Assembly (NCBI RefSeq): GCF_018873765.1
Contig: NC_057926.1
Location: 54,697,378-54,761,377, forward strand
Length of the DNA stretch: 64,000 nt
Origin: Telopea speciosissima
Taxonomy: Eukaryota > Streptophyta > Magnoliopsida > Proteales > Proteaceae
Direction: 5' to 3'
Both the position numbers and the translations under genes were made by a program. How positions within the stretch are numbered: position 1 is the stretch's first letter; each line of letters starts with the position of its first letter. Below the pieces are notes generated by a model. That model worked only from the letters and a program-made list of their open reading frames with translations. It did not search any database and was not told the origin of the DNA. Shown piece by piece: positions 33,875 through 44,638 of the stretch.

Positions 33875-35411
33875 ACCTACTTGTTTTTCGCAGGCTGTCA
33901 AGGTTCCCGAATGGCGGTCTGCCATGGCTGAGGAATTTAATGCCCTGCTTAGAAATGGCACTTGGAGTCTGGTTCCATCATCTCCTACTCAGAATTTGGT
34001 GGGCTATAAATGGGTTTTTCGGATCAAGAGAAAGGCTGATGGGTCAATTGAAAGGTATAAAGCCCGACTAGTTGCAAAGGGGTTCCATCAACAGCAGGGG
34101 GTGGACTACAGTGAAACTTTTAGCCCGGTGGTTAAACAACCCACCATTCGCACAGTGATTGCTTTAGCGGTCTCAAGGGGTTGGCCCATATGGCAGTTGG
34201 ATGTTCAAAATGCTTTCCTCCATGGAGAGTTGACCGAGGAAGTGTATATGGTCCAACCGCCTGGTTTTGAGGATAAGTCTCATCCTGCTCATGTGTGCCG
34301 TCTACATCGGTCACTATATGGCCTAAAACAGGCTCCGTGGGCTTGGTTCTAGCGGCTGTCCAAGTTTCTTCTATCCATTGGATTTGTTACATCTAAGACT
34401 GACACGTCATTATTTATTTTGAGAACAGGTGGATCGATTTTATATGTATTGATTTATGTGGATGACATTTTAGTTACTGGTGACTCACAGGCCGGCATTT
34501 CAGCACTATTGACAAGTCTAGCCAATGAATTTTCTATTAAAGATCTGGGCTTGCTACATTACTTCTTGGGAATCGAAGCTACTTACACCAAACATGGCCT
34601 ACTTCTCTCCCAGAAGCGCTACATTTCTGATCTCTTAGATCGAGCAGGCATGAAAGACTACAAGTCTATCTCCACACCAATGCCAACGAGCTCTAAGCCA
34701 TCCGATTCAGGGGGTGCCTCTTATTCTGACCCGAGTCACTACCGGTCCATTGTTGGTGCACTGCAATATGTCACCCTTACTAGACCAGATGTGGCATTTG
34801 CAGTGAACTGGGTATGTCAGTTCATGCATTCCCCAACTGAAGGTGATTGGATTCTAGTGAAAAGGATTCTGCGATATCTCAAAGGCACCATTACGCATGG
34901 TTTATTGTTTCAAAGATCCAACTCCTTGACACTCCAAGCCTACACAGATGCGGACTGGGCAGGCAGTCCTACTGATCGGCGATCCACTGGGGCCTATGCC
35001 ATTTTCTTGGGGCCCAATATTATCTCTTGGAATTCGAGGAAGCAGAAGACTGTATCTCAGTCGTCCACTGAGGCCGAATACAAAGCCTTAGCAGATGTCG
35101 AGGCTGAACTGATATGGTTGCGCGGTTTGTTTCAGGAACTTGGGATTCCACAGACTACCGCCCTGATTCTGTGGTGTGACAATATCGGGGCCACATATTT
35201 GTCAGGAAATCCGATTTTTCACTCTCGGACAAAGCATATCGAGATCGACTTTCACTTTGTTTGCGAGCAGGTTGCGTCCAAGTCGCTTCAAGTACAATGC
35301 ATCTCAACCCATGATCAAGTTGCAGACATTTTGACCAAACCGTTGCCAACCGCACGATTTGAGTTTATACGGGACAAGCTAAAGATCCGCTGCACCGGCT
35401 CTTCATCTTGA
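33850..35411 (+). pseudogene. copia reverse transcriptase and RNase H with in-frame TAG
   Basis: From about 33880 the frame gives [23 protein letters not shown] and [41 protein letters not shown] and LYGLKQAP follow, all standard copia reverse-transcriptase blocks. TAG at 34350-34352 interrupts AW-F-(stop)-RL. The same frame goes on to the catalytic YVDD at 34455-34466 and then RNase H: TDADWAGSPTDRRSTGAY, SSTEAEYKAL and CDNIGATYL. It ends GSSS at 35411. One base change and one frameshift separate it from an open pol, so decay is recent. Confidence 0.9.
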
Positions 35412-35416
35412 GGGGG
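35408..35416 (+). promoter_or_regulatory. Polypurine tract
   Basis: TTGAGGGGG immediately before the 3' LTR, the usual plus-strand priming site. Confidence 0.75.
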
Positions 35417-35705
35417 TGTATTGACCAATATAGACGTTCTCATCTTTGGAACGTACTATATTGGTCTCCTTCCATCAATACCTCTTACCATACATTGAGC
35501 AGTCCTTTTATATTATCTTCCTTGTAATACACTGATATTGTACGTAAATATTTGTTTCCTTGTTTGTCCACATGTGATATAGAATGTTTCCTATTATCAC
35601 ATATGAGATCTTCAACCACTAGGGATTCTCTTGTTCCCTATATATACATCTTGTAAGTATCATTATTGAAATAGTGAAATACATTCAAACCTTTCAAGTT
35701 TAACA
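35417..35705 (+). repeat. 3' LTR of the copia element
   Basis: 289 bases from TGTATTGACC to TTTAACA, so it has the canonical TG..CA ends. It differs from the 5' copy by five substitutions, an extra ACGT after TTGT, and the leading TG. Confidence 0.92.
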
Positions 35706-35710
35706 CTCCA
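35706..35710. repeat. Target-site duplication, right
   Basis: CTCCA, identical to 30885-30889; joining the two sides restores the gene E reading frame through codon 8. Confidence 0.9.
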
Positions 35711-35999
35711 ACTGTTTCCTAGGGGCCATGATTATCTACACCTAGCTAGCTTGTCCAAAGAACAGCAGGTTGGGCTAGTGCAACGACACAAGGTATGTAA
35801 TTAACTAACTAACTACTAATGCTGGGGATCGAAAACCTCAAGAGATTGATATAGAGAGCTCATGGAAGGACATGATTTTATAGTGTTGTAGAGTAGAGCT
35901 CAAGTCGTAATAGATATATAGAAATCACTTTCCATTCAAACTTAATAGAGTATGTAGATATACAATCAAAAAAATATATATATTAATTAGAAAAAAAAT

Positions 36000-36190
36000 T
36001 AATAAATATTATTTATGAATCTTTGGTGCAATTTGGTTTCTATAACCATCCGTCAGAAGTCAACCATCAAATATATTTGACAATTATTTTCTTGAGTATA
36101 TTTAGAGATTTTTGTCTTCGATCTCCTCATTTGTAACAATTACTGTCGCTAATATCATCATCATCATATTATTATCATTATTATTATTTC
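36000..36190 (-). repeat. Distal upstream block of gene E
   Basis: The inverse of the block at 20035-20330: GGATGGTTATAGAAACCAAA, CCAAAGATTCATAAATAAT and an ATGATGATGATAT microsatellite. It shows that the D/E duplication included the promoter region. Confidence 0.65.
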
Positions 36191-37120
36191 ATGAAAGTTT
36201 TACTAGACGTTCTTTTTATTACGTGCAGAGCAAGCCTTTATTGGCCTAAACACAGAAGGGGTGAAATGATCACCCCAACCCTATGATGCTAATGCATAAG
36301 CTTTCATTGGCCTCCATGCTCCCCCCCATAAAGAATGCCTATCCTACTTTTATTTCTCTAGTAGATATCTATCAAAAAAAAAAAAAAAAGAAATCCTAGC
36401 TGCATTCTTTATGTGAATCATGTCATACTAATTAAGCCATTGATCTATTCCACTTCAAAGATTTCTTTTTAATAATAATAAATAAATAAAAGAAAAGTGA
36501 GAAAATTTTCAATGAAATTGTGATCGTTATTCGTATGATTTAATCATTTCTTGATTGTAAGGGGCCGTGTCAAGGATAATCTCCTCCTACCCTTTGTGGT
36601 GTAGGTGATATATAGCAGCAAAAGATATGTTTCCAAGCTTTATTATAAAGCCCAATTCATATATCTCACATGGCTATTTACTTAACTTTTAAATTAGCTA
36701 GGCTCTATCATCCCCTATTAATTTATGAAATTTCATTAGCTAATCCAAGTTTTGTTAATGAAAAAGAAAAACAGGTCAAAATATGGTTTGAATGTCAAGA
36801 GTCAAAGTAATGGGCCGTTCAACGTACATAGGAATAACTGAATACAAAATATTGGGCATATGGTTGTATTTTACAAAATTTGATGACAAGTGGCTAAATA
36901 CATGAGTACCAATCAACATGTGGATATTACCACATCATCAGACATGTGGCCAAAATCAGTTAGGAGGGTGTTGTTAAGCTTGGCAACACATCCGTATTGC
37001 AACATTTTTGGCACCTTTGAGACTTTATGAAATAATTCGACAATGTATAATTTGGTCAAACAAACTTAGGCTGCAATTAATTGATCCTTCCAAATAATTT
37101 GATTCAAAATTTTAGAATCT

Positions 37121-37679
37121 AAACATATCCCCTCCCGCATCTCCACCCTTAGCTGTAATGGACCATGTTGACTCCCTATCAATTCCCCCATCTTCTTTTA
37201 ACCTGCTTCCTATGTTTCATTTTCTTATTTTGATTTGTGCAGGGTACTCTACCATTAGACTAACTACAGCTGAATGGTCCTATTTCTTTTTGATTGATGG
37301 CACACTAAAGTTTTTTTATACAGGAACTATTCCACAGTTATCAGAATTGATAGCTACCCTTTTTGCTCTTCGGAGAGGTTGTGACCATGCTGCCTGTATT
37401 GGGTTGAAGATTAAAGCAGTCTGGGTTGATCACAAACTGATTGCGCATGCTCTTCCATCTCCAACCAAATGCTCATGGCCATGGTTTCTGTTTAAAGACT
37501 TCCTCTATATTTCTACTCGAACTCAACCCAGGATGTAAATTATTCTATGTATGGTAATAGGGGGTGTCTAACTTTAGCTAAAAATATGGCTAGGAACGCT
37601 TGCTCAGGGTCTGTACTGTCAGTTGTATAACCCTCTTTGCTTTGTGTTTCTTATCATAAAAAAAAATTAAATAAAAAAA
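37121..37679 (+). mobile_element. 5'-truncated LINE with RNase H-like remnant and target duplication
   Basis: TTTAGAATCT occurs at 37111-37120 and again at 37680-37689, framing a 559-base insert that ends in an A-rich tail (ATAAAAAAAAATTAAATAAAAAAA). Inside, the plus strand reads TGTIPQLSELIATLFALRRG, AVWVDHKLIAHALPSPTKCSWPW and a final degraded ..NRG..TLAKN, matching the LINE RNase H block (ELIAL..AL, DSKL, NR.AD.LAK). Several catalytic positions are lost. Confidence 0.7.
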
Positions 37680-37712
37680 TTTAGAATCTGTATAACATGT
37701 CAATAAATTTTT

Positions 37713-37913
37713 AGGGAGAAAGAACCCCAATTAGTCATGCGGCGCACGCTGCCCCTGTACCTTGACACAGGGTTGCACAAAATGATCACTGTATCCTTGG
37801 TCATTTTCGGGGTTCCAGGAGAGCGTGGAGTTGATTTCACGTGCTCTTGCATCAAGGTGCAAAGGTGGCGTGCGTTGTGCGATCGGATGGCGTTCTCTTT
37901 TCCAAATTTTTAT
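37713..37913. mobile_element. MITE-like foldback element, family 6, copy 2
   Basis: GGGAGAAAGAACCCC at the left and GGCGTTCTCTTTTCC at the right are inverted ends. The interior shares GCACGCTGCCCCTGT and GGCGTGCGTTGTGC with 10716-10852. Confidence 0.6.
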
Positions 37914-38758
37914 TAAAAAAATCATTTCTTTTGCTCAATTTTTTGAAATCTAAACTTCTGATGTCCAAATTAATCTTTTACCTTGATTATCTTGTTGGCT
38001 AAAACCTAACTATCTCGTGTTCCATTTTTTATTAAAAAAATCATTTCTTAGCTCAAATTTTTGAAATCTAAACTTTTATTTTTTGGTGGTACTGGCGAAT
38101 CTTCTTAGATTGGTGATATTGGTCCATCAAGATGGAGTCAAATTTGGTTGATCAAAAAATGGGCCAATCTAAACCCAAGCCCACCTGGTTCTTAAACTTA
38201 ATGAATCCGGTTGAGCCATTCTTAACCAAGGCTGCCCAACTTCCTTGAAGTCCACGATATTTGTTGGGCTTATTCAAGCCCAAATCTCGAATCTATATGT
38301 AGCATCGTATAGCTCATCCAGTTTAACATATTACCCTTCCACCTAGTATGGGAATTTTGGTAACCTCCCTCAAACATGGTTCAAGGTATGGTAATGGATC
38401 AGCCTTCCCGGCTGATACATATTGGTATCACTAGTACCCGATACCGATATATACTATAGCGGTGGTATTGGTACAAGAGAGCTAAAAAAAAAATTAAAAA
38501 TTAAGGTATCAGGGTTTTGAAAGTCAAAATGGTTCAATCCGGCCTGATACGACTGATTCGTATTAGTATCAATATCGGACAAGACCGATATGAAGAGTGA
38601 GTACACACATGAAAAAATAGGAGAAATGTCTACATCAATCATCCTTTTTTTATTTGATTTTGAAAGGTTTATTGTCGATATGTCCAGATTTATTAGGGTG
38701 TTAAAAATTAATATGTGAATTGGACTGCAGGAGAACTAGTGCTCTAGTATCCATCTAA

Positions 38759-38789
<31 letters not shown>

Positions 38790-38984
38790 TTGTTGGGGTT
38801 ATGGAGAGGCACTTCTTAATACGCACGTTATAGATAATAGGATTGTATAAAAGGTCTTTACCCCAAAAAAAATAGAAAAAAAAAATTTGTATCAAAGGCC
38901 GACATAGAGGGACCAAGATCCTCTACAGTATGTCGCTTAAAAAACTTTATTATTTTCTAGACAAATATTCTCTGTGGGGGTAGT

Positions 38985-41025
38985 GTACCACCTACACCAA
39001 AACATAGAGAGGGCAAAATGATCACTCCACCTACAGCCCCATGAAAAGTAGAAATCTCATCTTACCAAAAAAAAAAAATAGAAATCTCACTCCCAATGAT
39101 GTTAACTCGTGTGCTCTCGTTAACCCCCATGTACCCTCACAAGAAATGCGGACCATATGTTTATTTCTCTTAAAGATAAATATATACAAAAACTAAGAGA
39201 AATCCCAGCTGCATGCTTCATGTGAATCATGCCATACTAACTACGTACTTTACAAAAAAAAAAAAATTCTATTCCACTTCAAAGTTTTCCATTTAATTAA
39301 AAAAAGAGAAAGAAGGATTTCAATGTTCGAATAGAAATTGTGATTGTTATTCGTATAATTTAATCATTTCTTGGCCATAAGTCTCACGTACAGATAGGCG
39401 AAAGCCATGTTAAGGATAATCTCCTCCTACCCTTTGCGGTGTAGGTGATAGTAGCAAAAGAAATGTTATTTGTCATATGGCTATTCACTTAATTTTTAAT
39501 TTAGGTTCTACCATCCCTTATTTATTTATAAAATTTTATTCATTAATCTAAATTTTGTCAATAAAAAAAGAAAAGCGAATTAAAGTACGGTTTGAAAGTA
39601 AAAAATAAGAGCCAAAATTATGGGTTGTTCAAAGTACATAGGAATAACTTTAATACAATTGGATATGATTGGATTTTACAAAATCTGATAACAAGTTGTG
39701 ACTAATACATGAGGACCAATTTGACATGTGAAAACTAAAAATGAATAAAATAATGACTAATATTATGTGTAAAATAATACCGTCATTAAATATAAATATC
39801 AATATTTAGCGACGATAAAACTTATCACCAATATATATAGACATTTTAACAATAGTAATATATTATCATTGCTGAAACCCCAAAAACTCATTCTTGTGTC
39901 CCAACTTGATTACCCCACCAAATAATTCATTTCTTTTTCTTCTTCATCTTCTTTTTTTTTTATGAAATCATATTAGTATGACATATTTTTGTTTATTGTG
40001 TGCATATGTTTATGAAAAATGGTATAATTAATCTTTTTTTTTTGTTATATTTTAATTATTTAATTTATTATATAACATTGTCCTAATCCTTCATTGAGGC
40101 TGGCCCCCTATCCCCCTGAATGGTAGGCGCATGTGTCTGGGCGTAAGCTGCACTACGACACAAAGAACATCAGCCCAATAAGGTATTATAACTTTTAGGG
40201 CTGTGTTTGATATGCATTCTTAGAACACATTCTAGATTGAATACTGAGAGGATACGTGAACATACATTGGAGGGTATGTAAATATGAACCTGAAATTTGA
40301 CACATAGCCAATCTGTAGCATTCCATAAATTTTTTTTTTTTAAAAAAAAAAAAAGTCTAAAATCAATTTTAATGTGTTATTTTATTTATTCAGAAACCTT
40401 TTTTTTTTTTTTTTTTTTTGGGTGGGGGTGGTAGGGAGAAGTATTCTTAGATTGGTGGTATGGGTCCATCTAGATGAAGTCAAATCTGGTTGATCAAATA
40501 ATGGGCCAAACTAAACCCAAGCCCACCTGGATCTTAAACTAGATAGGCAATGTACAATTGAACATAATATGAAACTGGAGCCTGATGGGGTACGGTGTAA
40601 ATGAATCCGGTTGAGCCATTCTTAACTAAGGCAGCCCAACTCTCTTAAAGTCCACAATATTTGTTGGGCTTAGTCAGGCCCAATGAACTTCGTATAGCTC
40701 AATCCAGTTTAACAAATTACTCTTCCACTTGGTATCGGAATTTCGGTAAACTCCCTCAAACATGGTTCAAGATATGGTATTGGATCGGCCTTACCGGCTG
40801 ATACATATTGGTATCGCCAGTATCTACCGATACTATAGCAACGATATTGGTAAGGGGAGGTAAAATGGTAAAAAAAAATATCATAGTATCAGTATTTTGA
40901 AAGGTAAAACGGTCTGATCCGGCCTGATATGACTGATTCGTATCAGTATCAATATCGGGCAAGACCGATATGAAGAGTGAGTACACACATGAAAAATAGG
41001 AGAAATGTCTACATCAAATCAAGAT
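38985..41025. repeat. Tandem segmental duplication 1, copy 2
   Basis: Direct-repeat partner of 36230-38660. It contains its own additions: a truncated family-4 MITE (about 40100-40175), a poly-T/poly-A stretch near 40330-40425 and TA-rich sequence at 39730-39900. No coding frame is seen. Confidence 0.75.
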
Positions 41026-41163
41026 GAGGTCTAGCTTGCTTTTGAGGATGTTAGTATCTCAGGGAACCTCATCATCTGTAGTTGATAATTTCAACTCTCT
41101 TACCTTCTCTTTTGTCTCCCGTTATCTATAAGAAAAAAGAGGATATACAATCCCACACCTCGG

Positions 41164-41319
41164 AAATGGATTTCCTCCTCCCACGCAGGAGGGTCCAGCC
41201 CCAAACAGGGGTGGGCTGGTCATGGCCCCACCTGTAAAATGACCAACACCCTGTTTTTTGGGTGGTTTCCAAGTGCTGGACCCTCCAGCTCCTGTCACGA
41301 CTGGAAGAGAACCAAATCC
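41164..41319. mobile_element. MITE family 7, copy 2 (undisrupted)
   Basis: GGATTTCCTCCTCCCACG, GGGTGGGCTGGTCATGG, AAATGACCAACACCC and CTGGACCCTCCAGCTCC, in the same order as at 16566. It ends CTGGAAGAGAACCAAATCC and gives the empty-site structure for the split copy at 16.6-17.6 kb. Confidence 0.65.
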
Positions 41320-42382
41320 TCACACCTCCTTTCCTCCTCCTATGAAAGCTAAGTTATAACTTCTTCCATGACCCCCGTTGCACAAGAGGGCTCTCTAGAT
41401 CGTTAAGCCATGTTTGGGAAAGTCACTGATTAACCAAACAAGTCCCAAGGAATTTTGATGTTCAACAGCTTTCAAGTTGGTATTCATAAGAACCAATGTT
41501 GTGGGCAAGTTGCTAACTATCCTAATTGGAAAGATTCAAAAAAAAATTGCACTTTCATTGTTTGGTTTGGTTTGGTCCAGTTGGGAGTTGGGGAAAAGGA
41601 GAGGTGGTGCAGAGAGTTGGTGAAAAGGTCACAGAAACAACACTACAAAACACTTTTTTGTTTTAATCATGGAAAAGGATTAGGGCTTTTGTTTCCTTGG
41701 GCAAGGTTTATACCATTCCTTTCAGATTGGGAATCCTGTCTTAGGAATAAAAACAAACACCTCATGTACAATATCTCAAAGAGAGAGAACGACGTTAGAA
41801 GAGATAAAAGGGTATGGAGAGTTTAGAAAACAGAGATTGATACTGACGAGACAACCCATAAAGCTTTGTCTCATCAATGGCCGACCCAACACTCGTAAGT
41901 GGGAAGCATTAAACACTAGGCATTAGACACAGCACACAAACAGATGAATTTTACCTCTTTCTCTTTATCTAGTAAGCTTGCATCCGAGGGAAACAACATT
42001 GACGTAGGCTTTGCCTTTTCTTTGTGCTGGGAATTCCTCATAGTGGGCTGTTTGGCCAATTTGCCTCTGCTTTCACACTCATTCTCTTCGTTTTACCTTA
42101 TTTCATGAATGTGAAAGCAGTGGGTAAAGGGCCATGGGAATCACAATTGGGGTTTGGCTATTAATGAAGAATAGTTCTTAATTAGCAACTGAAGGAAGGA
42201 AGGAAGGAGAGAAGTGTTTGTTAATTGTTAACGTCATCTCAGCTTTATAAATAAGCAAGAGAATTATATCTTGTTATTGGACATCACCATCTTCTATTTT
42301 AATCCAGTGGATTTCGTTACATCAGCAGCCATAATCCTTCATTAGCTATCGTGCATTATCATCTAACGTAGAACTTTTAAAC

Positions 42383-42417
<35 letters not shown>

Positions 42418-42626
42418 CAACCAAAGTTAAGAAAAAATTATATAACTAATATTAAAGAAAGCTAAGGTTACTATTTTTTTTTTTTACCAACCTTAATTAC
42501 AACAAAATTTTCCCTAAAAAAGTTCTTGAGTTTTCAACCAGTTCGGTGCAGAGAGTGTGATGTTGCTTCCCAACCATTTGAAGGACTTGAAAGAGGAAAA
42601 AAATTAGACTTAGGGTACCTAACATT
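41320..42626. other. Spacer with unassigned ORF and CT repeat
   Basis: A 123-codon frame at 41455-41826 (+) shows no family I recognise and is probably chance. A (CT)n microsatellite lies at 42386-42414 and an AAGG repeat near 42193. No gene is supported. Confidence 0.4.
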
Positions 42627-43062
42627 TAGTGCTGTAAATGGATAATAAAAAATTCGAATTCGATCCGCATCCGTATCCGTTTCGGAGTATCCGAATTCGT
42701 TTAGAGATATCCGAAAAAAAATCCAAATACTCCGATAAAAATCCGAATCTAAAGATGTAATTATAAAAAATTAAGTAAATAATGATCTTGAGGGTTTTTG
42801 AAGATTCAACAGGTTCTAAAATATGAAGAAAAGAAAATCATGATCTAAAACTATGGATTGAGAGTGAATTGTATCCACTAGGAGGAGGAAGGTTCGAGGT
42901 TATACAAGGCAGAGGTGTAAACGGATGGTCGAAAATCCGAATTTGATCCGCATCTGAATCCATCCGAATCCGTTTAGAGGTGTCCAAATTCGACCAAGAA
43001 ATATCCGAATCCGATTACATCCGATCCGTATCCGAGCCGAATCCGATCCGTTTACAAGCCTA
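42627..43062. mobile_element. hAT-like element with perfect 8-bp target duplication
   Basis: It starts TAGTGCTGTAAATGG and ends CCGTTTACAAGCCTA; CTAACATT flanks it exactly at 42619-42626 and 43063-43070. The interior is made of ATCCGAATCCG-type repeats plus ATGATCTTGAGGGTTTTT, shared with 27497-27901. No coding frame. Confidence 0.8.
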
Positions 43063-43278
43063 CTAACATTTAGAGAAATTACGTCATGATTATCTCACGT
43101 TTGATATATTATGTTTGTAGTTCCTCACATTTCATAGATATTATGTTCGGGACCCTCATTTTTCATATATATTATAGTTGAGATACTTTTTCTTTTATAT
43201 TTTCAATCTTGCCCATAAATATTATGTTTGGCGGCACTCTTTGTCTCATTCTCTAGTCAATCTGTGGGTGAGAGAGCT

Positions 43279-43544
43279 TTTTTTTGTTTATTTGGTAAAT
43301 AGAACTTCATTTATTTGAATGTAGAAGATACGCTGCTAATGGCTTACAGAACTCCATTAGTCACGGAGTGAAAACCGGCCACAGAGTCGTACATTCTAAC
43401 GACATGGCCTTCCTTGCTAGAGAGTCTGCCAAAGCATTGGACTCTCTAGGAATATAGGAAAATGAGCAGGAGAGTAGGTAGGAAGATAGGCGAATAATAT
43501 CCTTGATCACTGGTTGAAGCTGGAGAGGAATCGAAGCAACGGGG
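43279..43544 (-). mobile_element. Severely 5'-truncated LINE with 19-bp target duplication
   Basis: The 19-base sequence ATCTGTGGGTGAGAGAGCT is at 43260-43278 and 43545-43563. The 266-base insert starts with a T-run (the poly-A tail on the minus strand). The minus strand encodes the end of a LINE RNase H domain: VIKDIIRLSSYLLSC, then SYIPRESNALADSLARKA, LWPVF and a stop. The motif RE.N..AD.LA is diagnostic. Confidence 0.85.
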
Positions 43545-43563
43545 ATCTGTGGGTGAGAGAGCT

Positions 43564-44600
43564 GGAGAATAAAAGATAATTAGACAAAGTAGGGGAGAAG
43601 CAAAGCAAGAGAGAAAAAATAGATAGATAATTAAACAAATTAAATAGGGGGAGAAGCAAAGCAGAGAGAGAGGGGAGGGACGGGGAATGGGAGTGGGAGC
43701 GGGAGCGGGAGTGGGAGGGAACACAAGCTGGGGGAGGAGGGAGAGATGCAGAGAGCAGTAGCTAGCACAATCAGAGGAGAAGGTCGTGATGGTGAAGAGG
43801 AATTTTTTTGAGTTAGTAGTATGAATAAAGTTGAAAATATGAAAAAGATATTCCAAATATAACATATCAAGCATGAGATACCCCAATTCACCTAAAAAAA
43901 AACACGTGAGATACCCCAAGTGTAGTTTCTCCAAAAATAAGAAAGTAAGTTTTACTGAAATAATAACCAACGAAGCAAAACCTAATTAATACTTCCAGCA
44001 AAAATTACTTCCCTCAAGCTTCTATTGAAAAGGGTTAAATACCAAAAGAACGAGTTTCCCTTCATCTCATCCATGCATGGTGAAGGAAGAATCCCTTGCC
44101 TATGATCATGGGTATTGTTAGATAACTAAAGAAAAATGTATTTACGACTTCGTCAATAAGAGCAGGAATTTGTTGACAAGACAAGAGTCTCATCCTATGA
44201 TTACATCAACACTTGGGAAGGGCTTCTTCCCCCTCAATGGCTGAAGGAAAACTTTTTGTCAAAAATTCGAAATTTCTTTGACAAAGTCAACTTTCGAATT
44301 CCCCAACATAAATTCACCCAAGCACCCACAATCCAAATTATACAGATAATGACGTAATTTAAATTAAAACTCAAGCCCAGGCCCAATGGTATGTGGGCCT
44401 CAAGTTTTCTTTCCAAGCTGTATCCAATTAAACAGCTTTTCATCTTTTTAAAATTGGTGCAAATGTCGGATTTGTGTCCCAACTCCCAAGGAAGAATCGG
44501 CTCACCCAATCCAACAGTATGGCCATTCACTCCCATCTTTTCACATTAATGGTCAATCTGTTTGAGGCACATGGAGAATGAGGTGATAATCAAAAATGTA
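43564..44600. other. Spacer
   Basis: A purine-rich stretch (GGAGCGGGAGCGGGAGTGGGAG, 43680-43720) makes a long chance frame on the minus strand. Near 44030-44260 is a region related to 55950-56100 (CATCCATG.ATGGTGAAGGAAGAATC), an old repeat. No gene. Confidence 0.4.
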
Positions 44601-44638
44601 TGTATGGACCGAGTTTCCCTCCAGGGGTGAATGGTGAA

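Larger units (their letters stand above)
30890..35705 (+). mobile_element. Ty1/copia LTR retrotransposon inserted in gene E
   Basis: A 4.8-kb element with two LTRs, a 5-base CTCCA target duplication, a tRNA-Met primer site, gag, then protease, integrase, reverse transcriptase and RNase H in that order. This is the copia arrangement. LTR size and the gag wording (ISVKLTSKNYLYWQTQ) suggest the Ale/RE1-type lineage (inference). Coding capacity is lost through a frameshift in gag, stops in the zinc knuckle, an altered protease motif, a frameshift between integrase and reverse transcriptase, and a TAG in reverse transcriptase. It lies antisense to gene E. Confidence 0.95.
29256..35729 (-). pseudogene. 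PHT1: PHT1 phosphate transporter broken by nonsense codons and a retrotransposon (gene E)
   Basis: This is the inverted close paralogue of D. The start codon is at 35729-35727 (MAPRKQLE), and codon 8 is split by the copia element at 30890-35705. The frame resumes at 30884 and runs to the stop at 29258-29256. Two nonsense changes lie in the resumed part: CAA to TAG at 30854-30852 (Gln19 of D) and TCA to TAA at 30731-30729 (Ser60 of D). From Met at 30623 (MGRKRVYG) the remaining 455 codons are open and near-identical to D, including [13 protein letters not shown] and the full C-terminus. A protein from that Met would lack the first two membrane segments and the TDSYD motif. The P1BS octamer of D is not found upstream; the matching place reads CTATATATCT. 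The order of mutations cannot be told from the sequence. Confidence 0.93.
36230..38660. repeat. Tandem segmental duplication 1, copy 1
   Basis: Anchor phrases shared in order with 38985-41025 include GAATCATG.CATACTAA, GTTATTCGTAT.ATTTAATC, GGATAATCTCCTCCTACCC, GTACATAGGAATAACT, CAAGCCCACCTGG and GGCTGATACATATTGGTATC. The offset falls from about 2.84 kb to 2.38 kb along the unit, because this copy carries a LINE (37121-37679) and a MITE (37713-37913) and there are other indels. No gene is seen. Confidence 0.75.

Noticed and set aside
41455-41826. 123-codon frame
   Set aside because: No recognised family, no splice or promoter context; likely chance.
43446-43970. 174-codon minus-strand frame rich in Pro and Ser
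   Set aside because: It is made by a GGGAGC/GGGAGT repeat plus the LINE tail; no domain and no sign of selection.
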